A DNA stretch of 64,000 nt from Pseudotabrizicola sp. (GCF_030684215.1 NZ_JAUXOV010000063.1:1-64000), one strand, 5' to 3'; positions 17,624 to 27,680 are shown, numbered from the stretch's first letter. Made by a program: numbers and translations. The notes: generated by a model from the letters alone, not told the origin.

Positions 17624-18964
17624 TCAGTCCCTCAGCTTGCGCGCCAAAGCGTTTTGCCGCTCGACGATCCTGGGCAGCTCTATCGTAACCATCTGCCCTT
17701 CGGCAACCACCCTGCGCCCTTCGACAAACAGATCGCGCACCCGGCCCGGCCCGCAAAGAACCAGCGCCGCCACCGGGTCCCACGACCCCGCCGCCTCAAC
17801 CCCCGACACGTCCCAGATCGCGACATCGGCCCGCTTGCCGGGGCTCAGCGACCCGCAATCGTGCCGCCCCAGCACCTGCGCACCCCCAAGGGTCGCAATC
17901 TCCAGCGCCTCACGCGCGCTCATCGCATCGGCCCCGCGCGCAACCCGCTGCAACAATAACGCCTGCCGCGCCTCACCGATCAGGTTCCCCGCGTCATTGC
18001 TGGCCGATCCGTCCACGCCAAGACCCACCGAAACCCGGGCATCGCGCATCGCACGCACCGGCGCAATCCCCGACCCCAACCGACAGTTGGAGCACGGGCA
18101 ATGCGCGACCCCGGTCCCACTGCGGGCAAACAGATCAATCTCGCCCGCGTCCAGCTTTACGCAATGCGCGTGCCAGACGTCTGGCCCTGTCCAACCCAGA
18201 TCTTCGGCATATTGCCCCGGCCGCACACCGAACTTGGCCAACGAATAGGCGATATCCTCGTCATTTTCCGCCAGATGGGTGTGCAACATCACCCCTTTGT
18301 CGCGCGCAAGCAGTGCTGCATCGCGCATAAGGTCACGACTGACCGAAAACGGCGAGCACGGTGCCAGCCCCACCCGCACCATCGCGCCCTCGGCAGGGTC
18401 GTGAAACGCATCTACCACCCGGATCATATCTTCCAGAATGGCCGCCTCACGCTCGACCAGACTGTCAGGCGGCAGACCACCCTCCGACTCGCTAATGCTC
18501 ATCGCGCCACGTGTGGGATGAAAGCGCAAGCCAACGATGGCCGCCGCCTCAATGGTGTCTTCCAGCCGCGCGCCGTTCGGATAGAGATACAGATGGTCAG
18601 ACGACAGGCTGCACCCGGTCAGCGCCATCTCGGCCAAACCCACCTGCGCAGACACAAACATCTCCTCTGGCCCGAACCGCGCCCAGATCGGATAGAGCGT
18701 CTTCAGCCAACCAAACAGCAACGCATCCTGCCCACCCGGCACCGCCCGCGTCAGCGTCTGGTACAAATGATGATGCGTGTTCACCAACCCCGGCGTCACC
18801 ACACAGCCCCGCGCCTCAACCACCTCGGCCCCCGGCGCGTCAATCCCCGGCCCCACAGCGGCAATCACGCCCCCGCGCAGCAAGACATCCGCCCCCGCCA
18901 ATTCCCGGCGGCTGGCGTCCATGGTCACCACAACATCGGCATTTCTGATCAGAATATCACGCAA
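17624..18964 (-). CDS. 8-oxoguanine deaminase (amidohydrolase)
   Basis: VVTPGLVNTHHHLYQTLTRAVPGGQDALLFGWLKTLYPIWARF; MLHTHLAENDEDI; SVGLGVDGSASNDAGNLIGEARQALLL. Confidence 0.85.
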   Translation of the reverse strand: MRDILIRNADVVVTMDASRRELAGADVLLRGGVIAAVGPGIDAPGAEVVEARGCVVTPGLVNTHHHLYQTLTRAVPGGQDALLFGWLKTLYPIWARFGPEEMFVSAQVGLAEMALTGCSLSSDHLYLYPNGARLEDTIEAAAIVGLRFHPTRGAMSISESEGGLPPDSLVEREAAILEDMIRVVDAFHDPAEGAMVRVGLAPCSPFSVSRDLMRDAALLARDKGVMLHTHLAENDEDIAYSLAKFGVRPGQYAEDLGWTGPDVWHAHCVKLDAGEIDLFARSGTGVAHCPCSNCRLGSGIAPVRAMRDARVSVGLGVDGSASNDAGNLIGEARQALLLQRVARGADAMSAREALEIATLGGAQVLGRHDCGSLSPGKRADVAIWDVSGVEAAGSWDPVAALVLCGPGRVRDLFVEGRRVVAEGQMVTIELPRIVERQNALARKLRD

Positions 18965-19076
18965 AACAGGTTCCTCCGCCCCTTCGGTGGAACCTATGGC
19001 GGGCCGACAGAAGGGGAAAGGACTCGGTCACCGCTCATAAATCCTAGCAAACCCACGCCCCAAAACGCAAGCCACC

Positions 19077-19144
19077 CATTTTCTGTTCAAAAATATCCTC
19101 AGGGGGTGAGGCCAAAGGCCGAGGGGGCTGAAAGCCCCCTTTTC
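19077..19144 (-). terminator. Intergenic repeat/terminator copy 2
   Basis: cattttctgttcaaaaatatcctcagggggtgaggccaaaggccgagggggctgaaagcccccttttc; homologous to 424-493; immediately 3' of the inositol-phosphatase-like gene. Confidence 0.7.
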
Positions 19145-19940
19145 AACCGTTCAGCAAAGCCAAAGCCTCGGCATGCATCGCCCGGTTCGCCGCCGCCAAC
19201 ACCTGACCTCCCTGATGGCACGGCGCCCCCTGCCAGTTGGTCACCACACCGCCCGCGGCCTCGATCACCGCAATCGGGGCCTGCACGTCATAGGCTTGCA
19301 ACCCGGCCTCGATCACCAGATCAACCTGCCCGGCCGCCAGTAGCGCATAGCCATAGCAATCCATCCCATAGCGCACGAGCCGCACCCGGTCCGCTACCCG
19401 ACGAAAGGCTGCGTGTTCCGTCGCCGTCCCAACCTCAGGAAAGGTGGACAGCATGATCGCCTCTGCCAAAGGCCGCGCCGTCCGGCAGCTCAAACCGGAC
19501 GCGCCCAAAGGCCCGTCAACCCGCGCCAGACCGAAGCCGCCCTCGAAGCGCTCCCGAATAAAGGGCTGATCAATCAGGCCATAAACCGGGCCGGTTTCAT
19601 CCGCTACAGAGATCAGCACACCCCATGTCGGCGTGCCGCACAGATAGCCGCGCGTGCCGTCAATGGGGTCTAACACCCAAGTCAGCCCCGAGGTGCCCGC
19701 CTTTGGGCCATATTCTTCGCCCAGAATGGCATCTTCGGGGCGGCGCTCGGCCAGAATTGCGCGCATACGCTCTTCAGCAAGCCGGTCTGCCACCGTGACC
19801 GGGTCAAAGCGCGCGTCTTCCTTGCTGTCCGCCAACAGGCCGGGTTTGCGAAAATGCAAAAGTGTCGCTTCCCGCGCGGCATCGGCCAGCGCATGGGCGG
19901 TTGCGATCAGATCACGCGTCAACTCTGTCGTCAGGTTCAT
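19143..19940 (-). CDS. Inositol monophosphatase family protein / histidinol-phosphatase-like
   Basis: DAILGEEYGPKAGTSGLTWVLDPIDGTRGYLCGTPTWGVLI; YDVQAPIAVIEAAGGVVTNWQG. Confidence 0.85.
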   Translation of the reverse strand: MNLTTELTRDLIATAHALADAAREATLLHFRKPGLLADSKEDARFDPVTVADRLAEERMRAILAERRPEDAILGEEYGPKAGTSGLTWVLDPIDGTRGYLCGTPTWGVLISVADETGPVYGLIDQPFIRERFEGGFGLARVDGPLGASGLSCRTARPLAEAIMLSTFPEVGTATEHAAFRRVADRVRLVRYGMDCYGYALLAAGQVDLVIEAGLQAYDVQAPIAVIEAAGGVVTNWQGAPCHQGGQVLAAANRAMHAEALALLNG

Positions 19941-20043
19941 TGTGCTGTCCCCTCGCTCAGGGGGCGAAGCACCCCCGACACATGCAGGCGCTACCGCTGC
20001 CCTGTGCCGGGGTCAAGATCAAGCTGGCCGCAAGGGCCGGACC

Positions 20044-20409
20044 TCAGGCTGCTTCGCTCAGAACGCGGGCCAGGTCGAACAGGCGGCGGCGCTGCGCTTC
20101 TGGGATCGCGTAGTAAGACCGCACCAGCTCCAGTGCTTCTTTGTCGGCGAAGAAATCACCTGCCGGGGCTGCGGTGGTCGTCGAGTTTTCAGACGACAAG
20201 CCTTCAAAGAAGAACGAGATCTGCACACCCAGCGTGTCGGCAATATCCCAAAGCCGGGAGGCGCTGACCCGGTTCATACCGGTTTCATATTTCTGAATCT
20301 GCTGGAATTTGATCCCAACCTTGTCCGCAAGCTGTTGTTGGGTCATCCCCACCATCCAACGACGATGGCGAATGCGCTTTCCAACATGTGCATCAACTGG
20401 GTGTTTCAT
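20044..20409 (-). CDS. XRE-family transcriptional regulator
   Basis: KRIRHRRWMVGMTQQQLADKVGIKFQQIQKYETGMNRVSASRLWDIADTLGV HTH. Confidence 0.87.
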   Translation of the reverse strand: MKHPVDAHVGKRIRHRRWMVGMTQQQLADKVGIKFQQIQKYETGMNRVSASRLWDIADTLGVQISFFFEGLSSENSTTTAAPAGDFFADKEALELVRSYYAIPEAQRRRLFDLARVLSEAA

Positions 20410-20763
20410 TTAGAAATTCTCCGACCTGTTACGTCCCCTACGTTAACCTAAGCAACAATCGTGCCAAAGTAAGGATATTTCGTCTGCGGCCTGAATTTTC
20501 ACAGAGTTGTTCGATTCTGGCACAGAATTAACCGTTTGAATTGCACAAGTGACCAATTCAAAACCTGCTTACCTCTGGAGGAACACGCAGAGTGAAAACT
20601 CGCGCCTAACGTGTTTCGCATTTTGCTATTCATTTTGCAACACTTTTGCAGGTTGTGCCGAGCATACTCCCACAGGCAGAGGCTGTGCTGACGGGATGAT
20701 TGGCCCACTGGCCCTGCGCGACACGGCGCATTATCCTGCAAGCAATCAGACAGGATAACAAAA

Positions 20764-21726
20764 ATGCGCGCTTGGCAGATCGATGAGCTTTCCACCCCCG
20801 CCCGGCTGATCGAAATGCCGCTCCCGACACCCGGCCCGGGCCATGCGCTTGTACGCATCCATGCCTGCGCACTGAACTTCGCCGATCTGTTGATGGCACA
20901 GGGCAAGTATCAGTCCAAGCCGCCGCTGCCGTTCACCCCCGGGCTGGAGCTTGCGGGCGAGGTGGTGGCACTGGGGCCCGACACGCCCGGACCAGCCCCC
21001 GGAACCCGCGTTGCCTGCTATGCGGGTCACGGCGGACTGGCCGAATTTGGCTGCTTCCCCGTAAAGCGCCTCATCCCCCTGCCTGACACCATGCCCTATG
21101 ACCATGCCAGCGCCTTTCTGATCGCTTACGGCACCTCACACCTTGCGCTCTGGCACAAGGCTCGCGTGCAACCGGGTGAGACACTTTTGGTCACAGGTGC
21201 CGCAGGCGGCGTTGGCCTCACGGCGATAGAGGTGGGAAAGCGCATGGGGGCCCGCATCATTGCAACCGCTCGCGGGGCGGAAAAGCTGGCCGTGGCACAG
21301 GCGGCAGGGGCCGATCACCTTATCGACAGCGACGCAGCCGATCTCAAAGATCAGCTCAAGGCGCTTGGCGGGGTTGATGTGGTCTATGATACTGTTGGCG
21401 GTGCGGGCTTTGACGCGGCCCTGCGCGCCACCCGCCCTGATGGCCGCATCCTGTGCATCGGCTTCGCCGGGGGCGAGGTGCCAAAGCCCGCCGCCAATAT
21501 TCTGCTGGTCAAGAATATATCTGTCATCGGCTTTTGGTGGGGCGCATACCTCGATTTCGCCCCGGATCTGTTGACGCAAAGCCTTGCCACCCTGATGGGT
21601 TGGTATGCCACCGGCGGCCTGCGCCCCCATATCTCGCATCACCTGCCGCTAGAGGCGCTCCCCGAGGGGCTGGCGCTGCTATGTGACCGCAAGGCCACGG
21701 GCAAAGTGGTGATTCATCTGGCCTGA
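20764..21726 (+). CDS. NADPH:quinone oxidoreductase (zinc-independent MDR family)
   Basis: LLVTGAAGGVGLTAIEVGKRMGARIIATARGAEKLAVAQAAGADHLID. Confidence 0.87.
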   Translation: MRAWQIDELSTPARLIEMPLPTPGPGHALVRIHACALNFADLLMAQGKYQSKPPLPFTPGLELAGEVVALGPDTPGPAPGTRVACYAGHGGLAEFGCFPVKRLIPLPDTMPYDHASAFLIAYGTSHLALWHKARVQPGETLLVTGAAGGVGLTAIEVGKRMGARIIATARGAEKLAVAQAAGADHLIDSDAADLKDQLKALGGVDVVYDTVGGAGFDAALRATRPDGRILCIGFAGGEVPKPAANILLVKNISVIGFWWGAYLDFAPDLLTQSLATLMGWYATGGLRPHISHHLPLEALPEGLALLCDRKATGKVVIHLA

Positions 21727-21817
21727 CATCAGGGCGCGACGGCCCGGCAGAGGGCCTGTCCGGGATGCGCGCCTCGTTTCGCAATGCAATCTCGCACCAT
21801 CGCCTGACGGCCGGAAT

Positions 21818-21841
21818 AAAGGGGCGGCAAAGCGCCCCTTT
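21818..21841. terminator. Bidirectional terminator between convergent genes
   Basis: aaaggggcg-gcaaag-cgcccctttg, between 21726 and 21851. Confidence 0.75.
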
Positions 21842-21850
21842 GTCTTGCAT

Positions 21851-22444
21851 TCAGCGCTTTAGCTTGGCCGCGATCTCGACGGTGCGTTTGGCCTGATGCC
21901 CGATAGATGCACGGGCCTTGTCGTCAAAATCCGCGCCTTGGGTGTGGCTGTAGCCATAAGGGTTGCCACCTGTCGCAAACAGCGCCTGATCGGTGTAGCC
22001 GGGGGCAACGATTACCGAGCCCCAATGCATGAAGGTGGTGTAAAGGCCCAGAATGGTCGCCTCTTGGCCACCATGCGGATTTTGCGCGCTGGTCATGGCG
22101 CTGACAGCTTTGTTCGCCAGCTTGCCGCTGCCCCATTGGCCGCCCAGCGTATCAATAAAGGCGCGAAGTTGGCTGGGCGCAGAACCGAAACGGGTGGGGG
22201 CCGAAAAGATATAGGCGTCGGCCCATTCCATGTCTTCAGGGGTCGCCGCAGGAATCGAAGATGCCTTTTCAACCTGGGCCTTCCAAGCATCCTGACCGTT
22301 CACCGCAGCTTCTGGCGCGGTCTCGACGATGCGAAGCAGCTTGACCTCTGCCCCTGCAGCGCGGGCAGCTTCGGCGGCGATCTCGGCCATCTGATGATTG
22401 GTGCCGTAAGTAGAATAGAACAGGATGGCGAGCTTGACAGACAT
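21851..22444 (-). CDS. wrbA: NAD(P)H:quinone oxidoreductase WrbA (type IV)
   Basis: [56 protein letters not shown]; start chosen at MSVKLAIL. Confidence 0.88.
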   Translation of the reverse strand: MSVKLAILFYSTYGTNHQMAEIAAEAARAAGAEVKLLRIVETAPEAAVNGQDAWKAQVEKASSIPAATPEDMEWADAYIFSAPTRFGSAPSQLRAFIDTLGGQWGSGKLANKAVSAMTSAQNPHGGQEATILGLYTTFMHWGSVIVAPGYTDQALFATGGNPYGYSHTQGADFDDKARASIGHQAKRTVEIAAKLKR

Positions 22445-22622
22445 GGCGGAGCCTCCGGGCTGGGTTAATTTGATCACAGCCTAGACTTGTGCATTAGGCA
22501 TGAAAACTCCAAGGCGTTGCGCATCCTTCGTGCGGATACGCACACAGAAGCGGCGTCGAAAGGCAGCGCTTTTCCAAACAGGCTGTTGGCGCTAACGTAG
22601 CGTTGAGCAAAAGGACGTCGCC

Positions 22623-23567
22623 ATGCAAGCCCCCATTCTGACCCTGACGTTGAACCCTGCGCTGGATATGGCAACTTCTGTGCCAGACATCATTCCCGGT
22701 CACAAACTGCGCTGCACCGACCCGCAACTGGACCCCGGTGGTGGCGGGCTGAACGTCAGCCGCGCGATCAGGGCTCTGGGGGGCGATTCGCTTGCTCTGG
22801 TGGCACTTGGCGGGTTGACGGGAGATCGGCTGGCGGGGCTGATCCGTGCCGAAGGGGTAACGTTCCTGTCGATCCTTGGCCCCGGTGAGACACGCCAAAG
22901 CCTGACGGTGACAGAAGATGCCTCTGGCAAGCAGTACCGATTCATGCTGCCCGGCCCGCTTTGGGGTGCGGCAGAAAGGGCGCGGGTGTTTACCCTGCTT
23001 TCCGCCACGGCGCGGCCGGGTGGCTATAGTGTGATTTCGGGCAGTCAGCCTCCGGGTGTGCCAGCCGATTTCCCTGGCCAACTGGCAGCCAGCATGGAGG
23101 GGTCTTTGGTGGTGCTGGACACCTCTGGCGCGGCCTTGTCAGAGGCGGTTCACCACCCGATTGCCGGGCTGGAGGTGCTGCGGATGGACGGTGAAGAAGG
23201 CGAGGAACTGGCCGGGCGCAAGCTTGAAACGCTGGCCGAGACGGCGGATTTCGCGGCGGAACTGGTGGCGCGCGGTGTTGCGCGCCGGGTGATCGTGGCG
23301 CGCGGGGCGGAAGGAAACGTGCTGGCCGAGGCCGGGCGGCGGCTGTTTTCGCCCGCGCCGCGCGTGCGGGTCAGATCGACCGTCGGCGCGGGCGACAGTT
23401 TCGTGGCGGCCTTTGTTCTGAGCCTTGCGCGCGGGCAAGATGCGGCACAGGCGCTTGGCATGGCATCTGCGGCGGCAGCGGCGGCGGTGATGACCGATGC
23501 CACGCAACTCTGCCGCGCCGAGGACGTGATGCGCCTGATGCCAGAGGCCGCGGCGCGCGAGATTTAG
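22623..23567 (+). CDS. PfkB-family hexose kinase / 1-phosphofructokinase-like
   Basis: TLTLNPALDMATSV; DPGGGGLNVSRAIRALGG; STVGAGDSFVAAFVLSLA. Confidence 0.85.
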   Translation: MQAPILTLTLNPALDMATSVPDIIPGHKLRCTDPQLDPGGGGLNVSRAIRALGGDSLALVALGGLTGDRLAGLIRAEGVTFLSILGPGETRQSLTVTEDASGKQYRFMLPGPLWGAAERARVFTLLSATARPGGYSVISGSQPPGVPADFPGQLAASMEGSLVVLDTSGAALSEAVHHPIAGLEVLRMDGEEGEELAGRKLETLAETADFAAELVARGVARRVIVARGAEGNVLAEAGRRLFSPAPRVRVRSTVGAGDSFVAAFVLSLARGQDAAQALGMASAAAAAAVMTDATQLCRAEDVMRLMPEAAAREI

Positions 23568-24190
23568 GCGGCGCTTTCGGGCAAGGCTGTCGGCGGTGCA
23601 AGGATCAGCCGCGCCCCGTTATCCCAACGCGGCACCACCCGCGCGGGCCCCTGCGACTGCGATGCCGCCTCGGCCAGATGGCGCATCAGGGTGTCTTGTC
23701 CGCAATCGAACAGGTCAACCAATATATGCAGCCGCGCCCTTGTCCAGCGTGTCAGAACCGAGGGCCGCCATTGTGGTCCGCGCAGGCCAAGCGTGCGGGC
23801 GGCGTCATCGGTCGGCGTGATACGCAAACTCGGGCGGCTGCGCGGCGGGTGATGCACTGCAATGGCTGCGATCTGCGTCCAGTCCAAGGCTATCGGCTCA
23901 CGCTGTCTTGTGTTGCTGGCGGGATAGACCCGCACCCCCTTTGTCGAGACTGACAGCAAGGGCGTGCCCGCGTTGTATATTGGAATGCGCAAAAGCAGGA
24001 AACCGAGTGCAAACAGCAGACACAAGCCCCCGATCAACAGCGCGCTGGAACTGTCACCATAAAGGCCCAACCAAAGTATGGGCAAGCCAAGCGCCGCAAA
24101 CAGCACGACCATAAAAACGCGGCCCATGGCCGCTATTCGATAGGTCAGCCTTGCGGCAGGTCCGGCATGAAAGGTGATTTGCTGCGTCAT
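23564..24190 (-). CDS. Hypothetical membrane protein (two N-proximal TM segments)
   Basis: Hydrophobic VFMVVLFAALGLPILWLGLYGDSSSALLIGGLCLLFALGFLLL; 4 bp overlap with the kinase stop. Confidence 0.6.
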   Translation of the reverse strand: MTQQITFHAGPAARLTYRIAAMGRVFMVVLFAALGLPILWLGLYGDSSSALLIGGLCLLFALGFLLLRIPIYNAGTPLLSVSTKGVRVYPASNTRQREPIALDWTQIAAIAVHHPPRSRPSLRITPTDDAARTLGLRGPQWRPSVLTRWTRARLHILVDLFDCGQDTLMRHLAEAASQSQGPARVVPRWDNGARLILAPPTALPESAA

Positions 24191-24247
24191 CTGCCCTTCC
24201 TTTTCCTGCCGCAGGCCTAGCCGGAAAATCGGGCAGAAAATCGGCGG

Positions 24248-25906
24248 TCAGGTGGCATCACGAAAGCGGTTAGCGATGGGGTAGCGGCGGTCCAGCCAGA
24301 ACGCCTTTTGCGTCAGCCTTGTGCCGGGCGCCGATTGAAACCGTTTGTATTCCGCGATGTAAAGCAGGTGTTCGATCTTTTTCACCGTGGCGCGGTCGAA
24401 CCCTTCGGCCACGAGTTCGGCCACCGATGCCTCACGTTCCACCAGCCCTTCAAGGATCGCGTCCAGCACCTCATAGGGCGGCAGGCTGTCCTGATCGGTC
24501 TGGTTGGCGCGCAATTCGGCTGACGGGGGCTTGGTGATGATCCGTTCTGGAATCACCTCCCCCGCAGGGCCCTTCATCCACGCCCGGTGGTTCTCATTGC
24601 GCCAGATGGCAGTCAGGAACATGCGGGTTTTATACATGTCCTTGGCCGGGTTATAACCGCCGTTCATGTCGCCATAAATCGTGCAATACCCGACCGCCAT
24701 TTCGGATTTATTCCCGGTGGTCAGCAGCATCTCGCCGTATTTGTTGGAAATCGCCATCAGCATCACACCGCGCAGGCGCGATTGGATGTTTTCCTCGGTG
24801 ATGCCTTCGTCAGTGCCCGCAAACAGCGGTGCAAGGGTTTCCAGCACCGCGCCCTGTGCGGCGCTGATCGGCACCGTATCCAGACGACACCCCAAAGCGC
24901 GGGCGCATTTCTCCGCATCCTCCAGCGAATGGGCGCTGGTGAATTCAGACGGCAGCATCACGCAGCGCACATTTTCCGGCCCCAATGCATCGGCGGCAAT
25001 TGCAGCCACAATGGCCGAATCGATGCCGCCCGACAGGCCAAGCACGGCCTTTTTGAAACCGGTTTTGGCGAAGTAATCGGCGACCGACAGAACGCAGGCG
25101 CGGTAATCAGCCTCACCAATCGGAGGGATCGCGGCAATCTCGCCCGCATCCGCCCGCCAGCCATCTGCCGTGCGGCGAAAGGTGATCTGGGTGATGTGCT
25201 CGTCAAACTGCGGCAGTTGCGCCGCCAGATGCCCGCCGGGGTTCAAGACCATGCTGGATCCGTCAAACACCTGATCATCCTGACCGCCCACCATGTTGAG
25301 ATACACCAGCGGCAACCCGGTTTCCACCACGCGGGAAATCATCAGGTTGAGCCGCAGGTTCGGCTTGCCACGATGGTAAGGGCTGCCATTTGGTACCAGT
25401 AAAATCTCGGCCCCGGTTTCGGCCAGCGTTTCGGCCACATCCGGATGCCATGCATCCTCGCAGATCGGTGACCCGATGCGGACCCCATTGACGATATAGG
25501 GGCCATGCACATCTGCCGATGTGAAGACACGCTTCTCATCAAACAACGAATCATTGGGCAGGTGATGCTTCAGCACCGTGGCGGTCACTCGCCCCCCCTG
25601 CAGGATATAATAGGCGTTATACAGCCGCCCCTCTTGCACCGCTGGTCCACCGATGGCCAACGCAGGCCCGTCGGCACAGTCGGTGGCAAGCTGGTGAATC
25701 GCGGTGATGGCAGCCTGCTGAAACGCTGGCTTCAGGATCAGATCCTGCGTCTGATACCCGGTAATGAACATCTCGGTCAGCGCCACAAGGTCCGCACCAT
25801 CGGCCCGGCCCTGATCCCATGCCGCGCGCGCCTTGGCGGCATTACCCCGCAGATCGCCCACGCTGGGGTTCAACTGGGCAAGGGTCAAGCGGAACAGATC
25901 GGCCAT
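24248..25906 (-). CDS. nadE: Glutamine-dependent NAD+ synthase
   Basis: Nitrilase N-domain (LAQLNPSVGDLRGN..., PICEDAWHPDVAETL) plus LGLSGGIDSAIVAAIAADALG and TTGNKSEMAVGYCTIYGDMNGGYNPAKD. Confidence 0.95.
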   Translation of the reverse strand: MADLFRLTLAQLNPSVGDLRGNAAKARAAWDQGRADGADLVALTEMFITGYQTQDLILKPAFQQAAITAIHQLATDCADGPALAIGGPAVQEGRLYNAYYILQGGRVTATVLKHHLPNDSLFDEKRVFTSADVHGPYIVNGVRIGSPICEDAWHPDVAETLAETGAEILLVPNGSPYHRGKPNLRLNLMISRVVETGLPLVYLNMVGGQDDQVFDGSSMVLNPGGHLAAQLPQFDEHITQITFRRTADGWRADAGEIAAIPPIGEADYRACVLSVADYFAKTGFKKAVLGLSGGIDSAIVAAIAADALGPENVRCVMLPSEFTSAHSLEDAEKCARALGCRLDTVPISAAQGAVLETLAPLFAGTDEGITEENIQSRLRGVMLMAISNKYGEMLLTTGNKSEMAVGYCTIYGDMNGGYNPAKDMYKTRMFLTAIWRNENHRAWMKGPAGEVIPERIITKPPSAELRANQTDQDSLPPYEVLDAILEGLVEREASVAELVAEGFDRATVKKIEHLLYIAEYKRFQSAPGTRLTQKAFWLDRRYPIANRFRDAT

Positions 25907-26049
25907 GGCGGCACCTTTTCGGAAACATGTGATCTGGTTCTAGCAGGTTGTCCGCCAAGGGAAAGTGATTGCGACAGCATGGCGCCAAAGCTTGTCAGCG
26001 CCCACGGGCACGGCTAGGCTTTGCGCGCAAGTGACGGCAGGGGGACGCA

Positions 26050-27519
26050 ATGCGCCACGGGATAAAAGCGATGCTTGGTGTGGCGGTTCTCGGCTTTGCC
26101 CTGCCATGGGGCGTGCTGGCGCAAGAAGGTGAGATCGTCACCAAACAATATGATGATGGCTCTTTCTACGAGGGCACCTTTCTGAACGGCCGCCAGCATG
26201 GCACCGGCACCTACACGCTGCCCAACGGCTACAGCTATAGCGGCGAATGGGTGGCCGGGGAGATTCTGGGCCAAGGGGTTGCGCGCTATCCCAACGGATC
26301 AGTCTATGAAGGGCAGTTCGCCGCCGGAAAACCCGAAGGCCGCGGCAAGATCTCATATACCAATGGTGGCAGCTACGACGGCGATTGGACCAGCGGCAAG
26401 ATGACCGGCACAGGCGTCGCCAGCTACCCGGATGGCTCGGTGTATACGGGTGCATTTGTCGATGGCAAACACCACGGACAGGGCGTGCAGGATGGCCCCG
26501 GCGGTTATCGGTATGAAGGCGCATGGGCTGACGGGTTAAAGGAAGGTCAGGGCAAGATCACCTATGCCGATGGGGCGGTTTACGACGGCACACTCGTGGC
26601 AGGCGAACGTCAGGGCAAAGGCACACTGACCATGCCGGATGGTCTGACCTATATTGGCGACTGGGTAGCCGGGCAGATCAATGGATCCGGCCGCCTGACC
26701 CAACCCAATGGCGATGTCTATGACGGTGGGTTCGCCGAAGGCCAGCGGCAGGGTCAGGGCAAAACCACCTATGCCAACGGCGATGCGTTCGAAGGCACCT
26801 TCTTGGCCGACAAGCGCACAGGCCAGGGCGTGTTCCGTGCAACGGATGGCACCGTACTGGAAGGCGACTGGCTGGATGGCCGCATGACGGGCACCGGCCG
26901 CATCAGCTTTCCCGATGGGGCTGTCTATGAAGGCGCGGTCAAAGATGATCAGGCTGACGGAATCGGCAAAATCACCTATGCGGATGGCGCGGTTTATGAA
27001 GGAGACTGGGTCGCCGGTTTGATCGAAGGGACAGGCACCGCCACCTATGCCAATGGCGCAACCTACACCGGCGGCTTCAAAGCCGCACGCCCTGACGGGC
27101 AGGGCAAGCTGACTCTGGCGGACGGCTATGTTTACGAAGGCACTTTCGCCAATGGTCAGCGGGAAGGCAATGGCGTGGCAACCTATCCTGACGGTTCCGT
27201 TTACTCAGGCGCGTTCGTCGGCGGCTTGCGCCAGGGCATGGGCGAGATCGTCGGCCGGGACGGGTTTCGCTACAACGGTGCGTGGTCAGCAGGCGAGATC
27301 GAGGGCACGGGAACTGCCACATATCCCAATGGCGATGTCTACGAAGGCAGTTTCATCAAAGGCCGAAGGGCCGGCCCCGGCAAGCTGACCTATGCCAGCG
27401 GGCAAACGGCCGAAGGGCTTTGGGACAATGGCATCCTGATGGCCCCAGCCCCAGCTGCGGCAGCAACCAGCGAGCCAGAGGCCGGATCACAAGACCCGGC
27501 AGCAGCGCCCTCTCCGTAA
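26050..27519 (+). CDS. MORN-repeat protein (19 consecutive ~23-aa repeats), secreted
   Basis: Repeated YPDGSVYEGxFxxGxxxGxGxxT units counted in the translation; N-terminal signal peptide. Confidence 0.9.
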   Translation: MRHGIKAMLGVAVLGFALPWGVLAQEGEIVTKQYDDGSFYEGTFLNGRQHGTGTYTLPNGYSYSGEWVAGEILGQGVARYPNGSVYEGQFAAGKPEGRGKISYTNGGSYDGDWTSGKMTGTGVASYPDGSVYTGAFVDGKHHGQGVQDGPGGYRYEGAWADGLKEGQGKITYADGAVYDGTLVAGERQGKGTLTMPDGLTYIGDWVAGQINGSGRLTQPNGDVYDGGFAEGQRQGQGKTTYANGDAFEGTFLADKRTGQGVFRATDGTVLEGDWLDGRMTGTGRISFPDGAVYEGAVKDDQADGIGKITYADGAVYEGDWVAGLIEGTGTATYANGATYTGGFKAARPDGQGKLTLADGYVYEGTFANGQREGNGVATYPDGSVYSGAFVGGLRQGMGEIVGRDGFRYNGAWSAGEIEGTGTATYPNGDVYEGSFIKGRRAGPGKLTYASGQTAEGLWDNGILMAPAPAAAATSEPEAGSQDPAAAPSP

Positions 27520-27530
27520 GTCCAATCCAA

Positions 27531-27557
27531 TTGCGCGCCTTCGGCGCAAGATTTTTA
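27531..27557 (+). terminator. Probable terminator after MORN gene
   Basis: ttgcgcgccttcggcgcaagattttt. Confidence 0.55.
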
Positions 27558-27622
27558 GGTCACCTGCGCGTGCGTGCCGCCCGCTTGGCTCCGCCGGGGG
27601 CTACGCGCCCCCGAACCCTGCG

Positions 27623-27680
27623 GAGTATTTGGCAAAGCAGCAAGTCAACAGCGTTGGGAATTGCTGCTTTTAAAATACTC
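27623..27680. repeat. Stem-loop repeat, GAGTATTT...AAGCAGCAA family
   Basis: gagtatttggcaaagcagcaa - loop - ttgctgcttttaaaatactc. Confidence 0.7.

Noticed and set aside
18101-19456. Plus-strand 451-aa ORF
   Set aside because: Low-complexity Arg/Pro/His-rich translation antisense to the 8-oxoguanine deaminase and spanning intergenic DNA.
20549-20758. Possible 69-aa small protein in the XRE/quinone reductase gap
   Set aside because: No ribosome-binding site or recognisable features; likely chance ORF in non-coding DNA.
26050-27519. 69 bp periodic repeats as a CRISPR or satellite array
   Set aside because: Repeats are in frame and encode MORN units; no spacer/repeat structure.
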